Below, piece after piece: positions 22,120-30,082 of a stretch of DNA of 45,397 nt; positions within the stretch are counted from its first letter, which is position 1, and each line of letters starts with the position of its first letter. Made by a program: the position numbers and the translations under genes. Source of the DNA: a bacterium (lineage in GTDB: Bacteria; Verrucomicrobiota; Verrucomicrobiia; Limisphaerales; UBA8199); NCBI GenBank assembly GCA_021784555.1, contig JAJYHY010000017.1:1-45397 (forward strand), given 5' to 3'. Below the pieces are notes generated by a model that was given only the letters and a program-made list of their open reading frames with translations, searched no databases and was not told where the DNA came from.

Positions 22120-24888
22120 CTAGATCTTTAGACCCCGACCCCGCCGGTAGCGCGACAGCAGGTTCAACACGGCCGGCAGGACCGCCAGCGCCGCCAGCAT
22201 GCAGGCGGCGATGCCCACGCTCATGACCAGCCCCAGACTGCGGATACCTCGATGTTGGGCCAGCATCAAGCTGCCGAACCCCGCAATGGCGACCAAGCCG
22301 GAGACCAGGACCGCCTTGCCCGTGCTGCGCGTTAGAATGCCCGGCGTTTGCTCCTCGGCGAACCGGTTCAGAATCTGGATGCCGTTGGTCACGCCGATTC
22401 CCACCAGGAGCGGCAGAGTCATGATGTTGGCCGGGTTGAAATCAGTGCCCGTGACTCCCATGAAACCGATGAGCCAGGTAACGCCGGTGGCGACGGGTAG
22501 CAGGGCCAGTAACACGCTCCAGAGCGAGCGGAATTGAAGGAAGACCATCAGGATGATGGCGCCGACCGCGTAATAGGCCGCCTGCTGGTAACTGGTCTTA
22601 AGCAGAGTAGTGTATTCGTAGAGCTGGACGGGCGTGCCCGTGACCCTCTCCGGCGGGACCACCGAATCCACCTGAGCCAGGAATTCGCGCTGGTTGGCGT
22701 GCTGCCATAAGTCCTTTCGCGAATACACCCGGAGGAGATACTTGCCCGTCACACCGATGAAACGCGCGCGCAGGGCCGGAGCCAAGTCCTGGGGACGCAA
22801 TGGACCGGTCGTATCCTGATTTTTGATAGCATTGAAAGTTCGGCGCAGAGCCGTGAGGAAGGCGGTCTGGAAACGGGTGGTCCGCTGACGGTTATGGGGG
22901 CGCCCGTTCAGGAGGTCCACTCGCAGGCCCACGATCTCCCGCCGTAGCGAAGCCAACTGCCGCGCCACGGCGGGGTCGTGCGCTCGCGCCATATCCACGG
23001 CCAGGCCCAAATAGCCGGTCAAGTACCAAAGAGTGGCATCCAACTGTTCAAGCCGCACCTCGTGCCGGTCGATGGGGGCGAAATAAATGCCCGCCAGTTC
23101 CTGCTTGATCGAACGGACCAACGCCAGCTTCTGAGCCTGGCCTGGGGTGATGAAGTCCGCGGCGGATTGAACGGAAGCAACCACGGGCAGGGCCTTGAGC
23201 TTCCGTTCGAACTCCCTTGCCTGGTGAAGCGAATCGGCAACCACAGCGCCGGAGAGGGCGGATTGGCCGCTGAAGTGGAGCGGTTTGTCCTCATAGACGA
23301 CAGAGGGCAGGTCTGGACTCTGCATGTGGAGCAGGTTGTAATCGAAATGCACTCGGGGGAACACCAGCGCCGCCCCGGCGCACAGCAGCAGAGCCACCAT
23401 CACCAGAAGGCCGGAGTGCCGCAGCCAGAGGTTCTCGACCCACGCCCGGCGCAATCCCGCCGAGACGGGCCGGCGCCGGTCTGGCCGCTTGCGCCTCCGG
23501 CCCAGGAGTGCGGGCAGCGTCGTCATCATTGGAACCAGGCATATCAGCAAGCCTCCGCCCGAGATGACGCCCATTTCCTGGATGCCTTTGAAGTGCGTGG
23601 CGGCCATGGCCAGAAACGCGGCGGCGGTGGTGAAAGCCCCCACCACGATTCCCTGGCCGGTAAAGGTCGTCGCCCGAAAGATAGCGCGGACCCGGCCACG
23701 CCCTTTGCGGGTCTCCTCTTCAAAGCGCGTAATGCAGTGGACGCCAAAGTCGATGGCCAGCCCGATGAGCATTGGGGCGAAGGTAATCGTGAGAATGTTC
23801 AAATGACCAATTGCGAGCGTGGTAAAGCCCATCGCGCAGCCCAGTCCGATCAACAAACAGAAGGCGGTCTTGAGGGGGCGCACCACTTCCCGGTAAGCGA
23901 CGATGAAGATAAGGGAGCAAAGCACCAGCGCCACGATACTTGCCAGGATCGAATCGTGCTCCGATTGACGCATCTCGTCATAATCCAGTACCGGCCCGCC
24001 GGTCAGCCCGGCGTTGACGGCGGGCACCTCCATCTCCGTTTGATGAATGGCCTGGCGTAAATGCTCAATCGCCGCGGGCGTCTCCGCCTCGGTTCTTGGC
24101 TGGGTCGTCAGCAGGAAGACCCGGCCATGGTCAAAGGTGACGTAAATCTGGTCTTGGGCCTGCGCCCCTCCGCTCAGCAGTCCTTCGATTTCGGGGGGAA
24201 GCGCCGGACCGGGATAAAGCAGGCTCAATCTGGCCTCGGCAACGATGCGTTGGAGAAACGGGATGGCGCCCATAAGCGCACCGGTCTGGGCCGATGCCGC
24301 AGCGGATGCCATTCGGAACTGGCCATTGATGATCTCGCAAAAGGAATTGAGGTTGGTTGCCAGGGCGAATTGCTCGAGCAAGGGCCGGTACTGGCGCAGG
24401 GAGCGGCGCATGTCTGCCAGGGCATTGGCCGGGGCGAGCAGCAACCCCTTTCGGCCGAGCGTCGCCAGGTCGCCCTTGTAAAACGTGTCCGCAAAGAGAT
24501 TTGTTTGCGGTCGAATCCTGGCCGCCAGGTCTTCAACGAACCGGCGATTGCGCTCTGGATTACCACTCTGTACTACCGCAACAAGTTCATTGTCCTCGCG
24601 AGGAAACTCGCGCTCGAATTGCATGTAGATCCGGTGGTATTTCATCTGCGACCCGACCAAGTCGTTGCGATTCATGTCCACCTTCAACCGCGCGGCTGCG
24701 TAGAAGATACTCAAAACGGCCAGAAGGACAGGCAGATAAACAAAGAGCCGCGGGTGGCGGCACACCGCTCGCGCCATCCGCCGCAGGAGATTTCCCAGCA
24801 AGGAGTTGAAGACGAGAACGCCGGAGGGGCGCGGTCTTTTCGGGGTGCCGGCTTGCCGCCGGGTATTGAATCTAAAGCCCGGAGCCAC
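22120..24888 (-). CDS. MMPL/RND-type exporter, HpnN-like
   Basis: This is an integral inner-membrane transporter of the MMPL/HpnN type, which in other bacteria moves hopanoids or other lipids to the outer membrane. The 922-residue protein has one N-terminal membrane helix (RLFVYLPVLLAVLSIFYAA), a large periplasmic domain, and a first helix cluster starting ILASIVALVLCSLIFIVAYR and including MLIGLAIDFGVHCITRFEEE, the sterol-sensing-like core. A second periplasmic domain and a second helix cluster (LLALLPVATGVTWLIGFMGV, LMLAQHRGIRSLGLVMSVGI) follow. Starts at 24888 and at the internal ATG 24777 (MARAVCRHPRL) are both possible; the latter fits family N-termini better, as the first 37 residues look non-coding. 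Substrate unknown; no hopanoid genes lie nearby. Confidence 0.88.
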   Translation of the reverse strand: MAPGFRFNTRRQAGTPKRPRPSGVLVFNSLLGNLLRRMARAVCRHPRLFVYLPVLLAVLSIFYAAARLKVDMNRNDLVGSQMKYHRIYMQFEREFPREDNELVAVVQSGNPERNRRFVEDLAARIRPQTNLFADTFYKGDLATLGRKGLLLAPANALADMRRSLRQYRPLLEQFALATNLNSFCEIINGQFRMASAAASAQTGALMGAIPFLQRIVAEARLSLLYPGPALPPEIEGLLSGGAQAQDQIYVTFDHGRVFLLTTQPRTEAETPAAIEHLRQAIHQTEMEVPAVNAGLTGGPVLDYDEMRQSEHDSILASIVALVLCSLIFIVAYREVVRPLKTAFCLLIGLGCAMGFTTLAIGHLNILTITFAPMLIGLAIDFGVHCITRFEEETRKGRGRVRAIFRATTFTGQGIVVGAFTTAAAFLAMAATHFKGIQEMGVISGGGLLICLVPMMTTLPALLGRRRKRPDRRRPVSAGLRRAWVENLWLRHSGLLVMVALLLCAGAALVFPRVHFDYNLLHMQSPDLPSVVYEDKPLHFSGQSALSGAVVADSLHQAREFERKLKALPVVASVQSAADFITPGQAQKLALVRSIKQELAGIYFAPIDRHEVRLEQLDATLWYLTGYLGLAVDMARAHDPAVARQLASLRREIVGLRVDLLNGRPHNRQRTTRFQTAFLTALRRTFNAIKNQDTTGPLRPQDLAPALRARFIGVTGKYLLRVYSRKDLWQHANQREFLAQVDSVVPPERVTGTPVQLYEYTTLLKTSYQQAAYYAVGAIILMVFLQFRSLWSVLLALLPVATGVTWLIGFMGVTGTDFNPANIMTLPLLVGIGVTNGIQILNRFAEEQTPGILTRSTGKAVLVSGLVAIAGFGSLMLAQHRGIRSLGLVMSVGIAACMLAALAVLPAVLNLLSRYRRGRGLKI

Positions 24889-24922
24889 TCCAAAAACGAA
24901 AAGTCCGATCTTCCGGCTCTCC

Positions 24923-25150
24923 TTATACCATTGGCAAGATCACGCCTTGAGGCCCAGCGCGCTCACCAAGCGCCGGCTTATCGGCGTACGCGCGCAGACC
25001 AGCACCAAAGGGCTCAATCCGATGGCGCCCAGATACAATCACCGCAATGGCATCCATGGTGTCGAAGACGACGCTGCCCGCGATGGTTCTGCCCTTGGGT
25101 TCTTGAAATGCGGCGACGCTGTTTGTTCCTGGAATCTCTGTTGCATTCAT
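24923..25150 (-). CDS. Small hypothetical protein
   Basis: The 75-residue frame starts MNATEIPGTNSVAAF and contains SVVFDTMDAIAVIVSGRHRI. An AGGA ribosome-binding site lies seven bases before the ATG, inside a GAGGAGCAGGAAAG run, which argues for translation. No family is recognised, and the C-terminal third (ADKPALGERAGPQGV) is low in predicted structure. It sits upstream of the exporter gene on the same strand, 34 bases away. Confidence 0.35.
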   Translation of the reverse strand: MNATEIPGTNSVAAFQEPKGRTIAGSVVFDTMDAIAVIVSGRHRIEPFGAGLRAYADKPALGERAGPQGVILPMV

Positions 25151-25308
25151 AGCTCTTTCCTGCTCCTCTATAACCCTTGAGCGAAACCTAACTGCAAACC
25201 GGCGACTCTTCCACGCCCGAAGGCGGTTTTTGGCTGGGGTGATTTCCCCAACCGGGCCGAAATTTCGGGTGTGAAATTGGTTTTGAGCTAGATTCCGGCA
25301 TTCTTGGG

Positions 25309-28221
25309 ATGATTATGACTATACTTCAGACTCTTTGCATCGTGGCACGCGCGAGAGGGCGCACGACAAAATTCTTCGTGGCGCAGATTTGCCATGTGCT
25401 GTATCGCCGCATTGCATTCGGCATGGCGCAGGTTTTTCAAGACCGATGGCGTTGCGCGACGGCCTGCGGATTGCAAATTCGCGATAGTGCGGGATGCAAT
25501 CCTGCGCTACGCTCCGAAGATTCCTGTCCTGCGCCCCGCCCGGGAAAATCGCCGGGCGCAAGTTCAACCCTCACGCCTATCGCCATCTCTTTGGCGCTTC
25601 TCGTGTCAGGCCTATTACCCGCCCTTTCGGCCACGGCGCCGCAGGTCGTGCGCACCACACTCTCCAATGGCCTGCGCGTTATCGTCGTTGCGGACTCGCT
25701 GGCCCCGGTTGTCACCACGGTGATGAATTACAAGGTCGGCTCCAATGAAGCCCCGAAAGGGTTCCCTGGCACCGCCCACGCACTCGAACACATGATGTTC
25801 CGGGGCAGCCCGGGGCTGTCCGCCGACCAACTGGCCGAGGTCACCGCCGCGCTGGGCGGCAACTTCAATGCGGACACGCAGCAGGGCGTCACCCAATATT
25901 TCTTCACCACGCCCGCGAAGGACCTTGACATGGCCCTGCACGTCGAATCGCTCCGGATGCGCGGCCTCGCCAAGGACAAAGAATTGTGGAACAAGGAACG
26001 CGGCGCTATCGAACAGGAGGTCGCCCAGGACCTGTCCAACCCGGAATACGTCTTTTACACGAAACTACTGCGGGTCATGTTTAGGGGCACGCCCTACGAG
26101 CACGATGCCCTGGGCACCCGGCCCTCCTTCAACGAAACCACCAGTGCCATGCTCCGCAAGTTTCATTCCGAGTGGTACACGCCGAGCAACGCGGTCCTGA
26201 TCATCTCCGGCAATGTCCAGCCCCAGGAGGCCATCGATACCATCCATCAACTCTTCGCCCCCATTCCCTCTCACGCGCTCCCTCCCCGGCCAGACTTCAA
26301 CTTCGAGCCGGTCAAACCCACTACACTCAACCTGAACACGGACCTGCCCTACGGCATGACCGTCGTCGCCTTTCGTTTTCCCGGTTCGGACAGCCCCGAT
26401 TACGCCGCCGCGCAAATCCTCGCTGATGTCCTTAGCAGCCAGCGCGGCAACCTCTACGGCCTGGTTCCCGCGGGCAAGGCCCTTTTCGCGGAGTTTGATT
26501 ACGAGGGTCTGGCCAAGGCCGGCCTGGGTTTCGCCGCCGCCGGCTTTCCCGCCGGAGGCCAATCCACCAACCTGCTCAGGGAAGTGGAGGCGATACTCTC
26601 CGGCCATGCCACCAACGGCGTGTCCTCCGACCTCGTCGAGGCTGCCAAACGCCGTGAAATCGCCAGCGCGGAGTTTCAGAAGAATTCGGTCTTTGGGCTT
26701 GCTATGGAATGGTCGGATGCCGTGGCTGTCGAGGGACGTAATTCGCCGCAGGATGACATCAACGCCATTCGGAAGGTGACGCTGGCCGACGTTGACCGGG
26801 TCGCCAAGAAGTACCTGAGCATGGGCCACGCCGTGAATGCGATTCTCACGCCACAAGCCTCCGGCAAAGCGATTTCTTCCAAGAGCTTTGGCGGACAGGA
26901 GGCGCTGGCGCCCACGCCGACCAAAGCGGTCAAGCTGCCGGCCTGGGCGCAGAGTGCGATGAAACGCTTGGACATTCCAAGTCCTACCGTTCATCCGGTG
27001 GTCACCAACCTCGCCAACGGAATCAAATTGATTATCCAGCCCGAGGCGGTCAGCGACACGGTTTGCGTCTATGGCCGCATCCAGAACAAGGCCAATGTCG
27101 AGATGCCCAATGGCCAGGACGGCGTGGACCAGGCCCTTGACCAGTTGTTCTCGTACGGCACAACGACCCTCGGCCGCCTGGCATTCCAGAAGGCCCTCGA
27201 CGACATCGCCGCCACCGAATCCGCCGGCACCAGCTTTTCATTGGCCGTTTTGACGAACCATTTCGACCGCGGCGTGGAGCTCCTCGCCCAAAATGAGCTT
27301 TCCCCCGCCTTGCCGGAGCGGGCCTTCAAGATCCTCCAGCCGCAATTGGCTGCCGCCGTGGCGGGCCAGCTCAGGAGCCCCAGCTATCGATTCAGCCGCG
27401 CTCTGGCGGGCGCCCTGTTTCCCACCAACGACCCGGCCCAGCGGGCAGCCACGCCTGGGACCGTTAAGTCTCTTAGCATCCAAGACATCCGGCATTACTA
27501 TGAGTACGCTTTCCGCCCCGACCTCACCACCATTGTCGTGATCGGAAACGTGACGCCGGCACACGCCACCGCCGTCCTCTCCAAGTATTTCGGCGATTGG
27601 AAGGCCTCAGGTCCAAAGCCCGACACCCTGTATCCCCCCGCGCCGGCCAATCACCCGGCAACGGTCGAGGTGCCCGACACCAGCCGCGTACAAGACAACG
27701 TGGTCCTGGCCCAGACCCTGGGCCTGACACGAACCAATAACGACTATTACGCCCTGGACCTTGGCAACCACGTGCTCGGCGGAGCGTTTTATGCCACGCG
27801 CCTGTATCGTGACCTGCGCAAGGAAGCGGGTCTGGTCTATTATGTCTCCTCCAGTTTCCAGGTCGGCCTCACCCGCGGCGTCTATTCGGTCAATTACGCC
27901 TGCGATCCGCCCAATGTCTCCAAGGCCCGCGCCATCATCGTGCGCGACCTCAAGCAAATGTGCGATCAAGACGTTGGCCACGACGAGCTGCATCAGGCCA
28001 AGGTCCTCTTGCTTCGCAAGGTCCCTCTCTCCGAGGCCAGCTTTGGCGAGATCGCCGGCGGCTGGCTCTCGCGCTCGGAACTTGGCCTGCCGCTCGACGA
28101 ACCGGTCCGCGCCGCCCGTCGCTACGTGAAGCTGGATGCGGCGGCGGTGCGCAAGGCCTTTGCCAGGTGGCTCAGGCCCCAGGACCTCGCCCAGGTGACG
28201 CTAGGTCCCGCGCCCAAGTAG
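25309..28221 (+). CDS. M16 family zinc metallopeptidase (two-lobe), N-terminus uncertain
   Basis: The protein is an insulinase-type zinc peptidase. The N-terminal lobe has the inverted zinc site HALEHMMF (HxxEH, at about 25780-25795), with the distal Glu in ERGAIEQEV. The C-terminal lobe is the inactive partner (LVYYVSSSFQVGLTRGVYSV). Before the catalytic lobe a signal-peptide-like run appears (LTPIAISLALLVSGLLPALSA). The open frame runs 970 residues from 25309, but its first 80 or so (MIMTILQTLCIVARARGR..., then RCATACGLQIRDSAGCNPAL) look like spacer-repeat sequence. No ATG lies between 25423 and the signal peptide, so the true start may be a rare codon such as TTG. Exported periplasmic peptidase; substrate unknown. 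Confidence 0.88.
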   Translation: MIMTILQTLCIVARARGRTTKFFVAQICHVLYRRIAFGMAQVFQDRWRCATACGLQIRDSAGCNPALRSEDSCPAPRPGKSPGASSTLTPIAISLALLVSGLLPALSATAPQVVRTTLSNGLRVIVVADSLAPVVTTVMNYKVGSNEAPKGFPGTAHALEHMMFRGSPGLSADQLAEVTAALGGNFNADTQQGVTQYFFTTPAKDLDMALHVESLRMRGLAKDKELWNKERGAIEQEVAQDLSNPEYVFYTKLLRVMFRGTPYEHDALGTRPSFNETTSAMLRKFHSEWYTPSNAVLIISGNVQPQEAIDTIHQLFAPIPSHALPPRPDFNFEPVKPTTLNLNTDLPYGMTVVAFRFPGSDSPDYAAAQILADVLSSQRGNLYGLVPAGKALFAEFDYEGLAKAGLGFAAAGFPAGGQSTNLLREVEAILSGHATNGVSSDLVEAAKRREIASAEFQKNSVFGLAMEWSDAVAVEGRNSPQDDINAIRKVTLADVDRVAKKYLSMGHAVNAILTPQASGKAISSKSFGGQEALAPTPTKAVKLPAWAQSAMKRLDIPSPTVHPVVTNLANGIKLIIQPEAVSDTVCVYGRIQNKANVEMPNGQDGVDQALDQLFSYGTTTLGRLAFQKALDDIAATESAGTSFSLAVLTNHFDRGVELLAQNELSPALPERAFKILQPQLAAAVAGQLRSPSYRFSRALAGALFPTNDPAQRAATPGTVKSLSIQDIRHYYEYAFRPDLTTIVVIGNVTPAHATAVLSKYFGDWKASGPKPDTLYPPAPANHPATVEVPDTSRVQDNVVLAQTLGLTRTNNDYYALDLGNHVLGGAFYATRLYRDLRKEAGLVYYVSSSFQVGLTRGVYSVNYACDPPNVSKARAIIVRDLKQMCDQDVGHDELHQAKVLLLRKVPLSEASFGEIAGGWLSRSELGLPLDEPVRAARRYVKLDAAAVRKAFARWLRPQDLAQVTLGPAPK

Positions 28222-28326
28222 GACTGGGCCAACGAGTTCGCCGCCAAGCAACCGGGGCGGTTCCACCTTGAGTTTCATAGCCAAGCGGTCAGAGCTGCTG
28301 AACCAGCCTCGGGTGTGACGCCAGCG

Positions 28327-28402
28327 GCATTTTTCATTAGGCATTGGGCATTTGGCATTATTCATTGGCAATGCCTAATGCCCAATGCCTAATGAAAAAT
28401 GC
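28327..28402. terminator. Long hairpin downstream of the M16 gene
   Basis: Two 33-base arms (28327-28359 and 28370-28402) are reverse complements with a single mismatch, built of repeated GGCATTGGGCATT units, enclosing a 10-base loop. The stem is about 33 pairs. No T-run follows, so it may end transcription by structure, protect the mRNA 3' end, or be a transposable palindrome. It lies between the M16 gene and the convergent small gene. Confidence 0.6.
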
Positions 28403-28502
28403 TCAATGACGTGGGAAAGACGGTCTGAGGCGGAACCTCGCTAGGATGAGATAATAGGGGAACAACCGCAGGGATGCGCTCAGCCTCTCCACCAGGGCCC
28501 AA

Positions 28503-28685
28503 TCAATGCCCAGAATTTCGGTCGCCATTCGCTGAGTGGCACCAGCAGGCCGAGAGCTTGGAATTTGAAGAAAACGCAGCCTTCCACTCGAACTCCCGCA
28601 GACGCTGTATCTCTTCCCAGGTCCGCTCGTAAAGGCACATCAGCGCCGCATGGCGGTGATCTGGCGTCTGTTCATCGGCGTGCAT
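28503..28685 (-). CDS. Short frame overlapping the CYTH-kinase gene, perhaps a frameshifted gene
   Basis: Starting from ATG 28685, 14 bases inside the end of the upstream gene, the frame encodes 60 residues. The first 37 (MHADEQTPDHRHAALMCLY and ERTWEEIQRLREFEWKAAF) look like a real soluble helix; the rest (SSNSKLSACWCHSANGDRN) does not. In the next frame the same DNA reads FFKFQALGLLVPLSEW. A single-base shift may have broken a small, perhaps membrane, gene. No family is named with confidence. Confidence 0.3.
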   Translation of the reverse strand: MHADEQTPDHRHAALMCLYERTWEEIQRLREFEWKAAFSSNSKLSACWCHSANGDRNSGH

Positions 28686-29817
28686 AGGGACTAGCTTCCA
28701 CTTTCGCTGAATTTGCCAACACGTATTGCTTGATCTCTTCAACCGCAGCATCCAGTCGCCCATCCTCATTTTGCACGAGGAGATCGTAATCAGAACTGTT
28801 CCGGGAAAAGCGTTGCGCGTTCTCAAGGCGTTCGGCGAGTTGGGCGTCATCGTGAATTCCTCTTGCGACGAGCCGCCGACGGAGGGTCTCCACCGATGCA
28901 ATCGAGAGGATCAGGCGAGCCTCAGGAAAGGCTCGGCGGATGTGCCTTGCATTTCCCCAATTCATAATTGCCACCGCGTTCTGCCCGGCCAAGAGCGGCT
29001 CGAGGGCGTCCTTCCATGCTAGCCCGTAACTCATCCCGAATTCAAAATCCCGGAAATCGAGGAAATCGCCACAAGCGGCCATGGACCGGAACTTGTCCGG
29101 GGACACGAAGACATACTCGTTCTCCTGCTCCGATCTGGGTCTTCTTGTGCAGTGCCGGCGCACAAATTTCAGACGAAGAGCCGAATCTCGCCAGAGCGCC
29201 TCACTAGCGGTCGTTTTGCCGGCCCCACTGGGCCCATCAACCAAAAACAAATGACCAGCCCCAGCGGTTTGCGCCAGGCGCTTGCGCCACATCCGCGCTT
29301 GACGGTACATCGCCAGGAGGTCGGCGTAAGACCATGGTATCAGGTCATTTTCCTCCACTTCAAACTCCCGCTTGAGCCGACCGGCATGTTCCCTGGCCCT
29401 GGCTTCGCAGCCAAGTCCTTCGACCTGCACTTCTATTTCGAGAAACTCTCCCAACCCAGCGATGGTGTCGAGATTGACGAGCGCACCCTCCATCAAATAT
29501 GTATCGCGTTGTTTGTCCGTAACGATTCTAACGCCGAGGGCTTTCGAAAGGACGTTTCTCAACTCATCTACGGGCGGGGACAACTTGACGAGCGTAAAGG
29601 AGCTCTCTCTAATGGCAGGCATGTCCAACCGGTCGTAGTGAATGAGCATCGGATCAAGGCGATCACTCTCGCGAAGCTTCAGACGGCCGTGTGGCACGAC
29701 GAAATACGTGTCACGTTGCCGGTGCCTCCTCACAAAACGAGCTCCGAGCCTCTCGCATATCCTTCGCGCACGATCCGGGTCGCCACAGTAGGCCTTTGCC
29801 TCAATGTTCTTGCTCAT
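28672..29817 (-). CDS. CYTH domain fused to a guanylate-kinase-like P-loop kinase
   Basis: The 381-residue protein joins two catalytic domains. Residues about 1-175 form a CYTH barrel (triphosphate tunnel metalloenzyme, the CyaB/thiamine-triphosphatase fold): NIEAKAYCGDPDRARRICE at the N-terminus with the E-x-K of the signature (Glu6, Lys8), HRQRDTYFVVPHGRLKLRE, a second TDKQRDTYLMEG strand and the acidic strand GEFLEIEVQV. Residues about 185-375 resemble guanylate kinase or PhnN: P-loop VDGPSGAGKTT (193-203), the switch CTRRPRSEQENEYVFVSPDK, and a closing YDLLVQNEDGRLDAAVEEI. The start used is ATG 29817; TTG 29832 is possible. Plants have the reverse-order fusion (uridine-kinase-like then CYTH, TTM1/2). 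Substrates of this pair are unknown. Confidence 0.85.
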   Translation of the reverse strand: MSKNIEAKAYCGDPDRARRICERLGARFVRRHRQRDTYFVVPHGRLKLRESDRLDPMLIHYDRLDMPAIRESSFTLVKLSPPVDELRNVLSKALGVRIVTDKQRDTYLMEGALVNLDTIAGLGEFLEIEVQVEGLGCEARAREHAGRLKREFEVEENDLIPWSYADLLAMYRQARMWRKRLAQTAGAGHLFLVDGPSGAGKTTASEALWRDSALRLKFVRRHCTRRPRSEQENEYVFVSPDKFRSMAACGDFLDFRDFEFGMSYGLAWKDALEPLLAGQNAVAIMNWGNARHIRRAFPEARLILSIASVETLRRRLVARGIHDDAQLAERLENAQRFSRNSSDYDLLVQNEDGRLDAAVEEIKQYVLANSAKVEASPYARR

Positions 29818-30010
29818 CTTCACACTTCGCAATCGGCCACGAACCGAGCAACAAACGGCTTCATCTTCGGTTCAGGCACGTGGCGAATCAAGATCATACC
29901 TCAATTTAGTCCGGGCGATGGCTTGTTGGCAAGCATCGGCGGCAGGCAGGCAGGCTTAGTGGCCATGGGCGCAAATACAGTGACGTGCCGACGGGGGCCG
30001 CTCCTCCGCA

Positions 30011-30054
30011 ATCGCAAATCGCAAATCGCAAATCTAAAATCGCAAATCGTGAAT
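30011..30054. repeat. 'Cgcaaatcgcaaatc' dispersed repeat, copy 1
   Basis: The run ATCGCAAATCGCAAATCGCA, followed by AATCTAAAATCGCAAATCG, recurs in inverted orientation at 45071-45104. It sits in the spacer upstream of the CYTH-kinase gene and after the lepB array. It is a boilerplate spacer repeat, not a gene. Confidence 0.65.
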
Positions 30055-30082
30055 ACGTCACCGAACTTACGCCCTGGAGGAC

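Noticed and set aside
24485..24500. TTCGAATC-like strings hinting at tRNA T-arms
   Set aside because: They occur inside protein genes without acceptor or anticodon stems; no tRNA gene was found.
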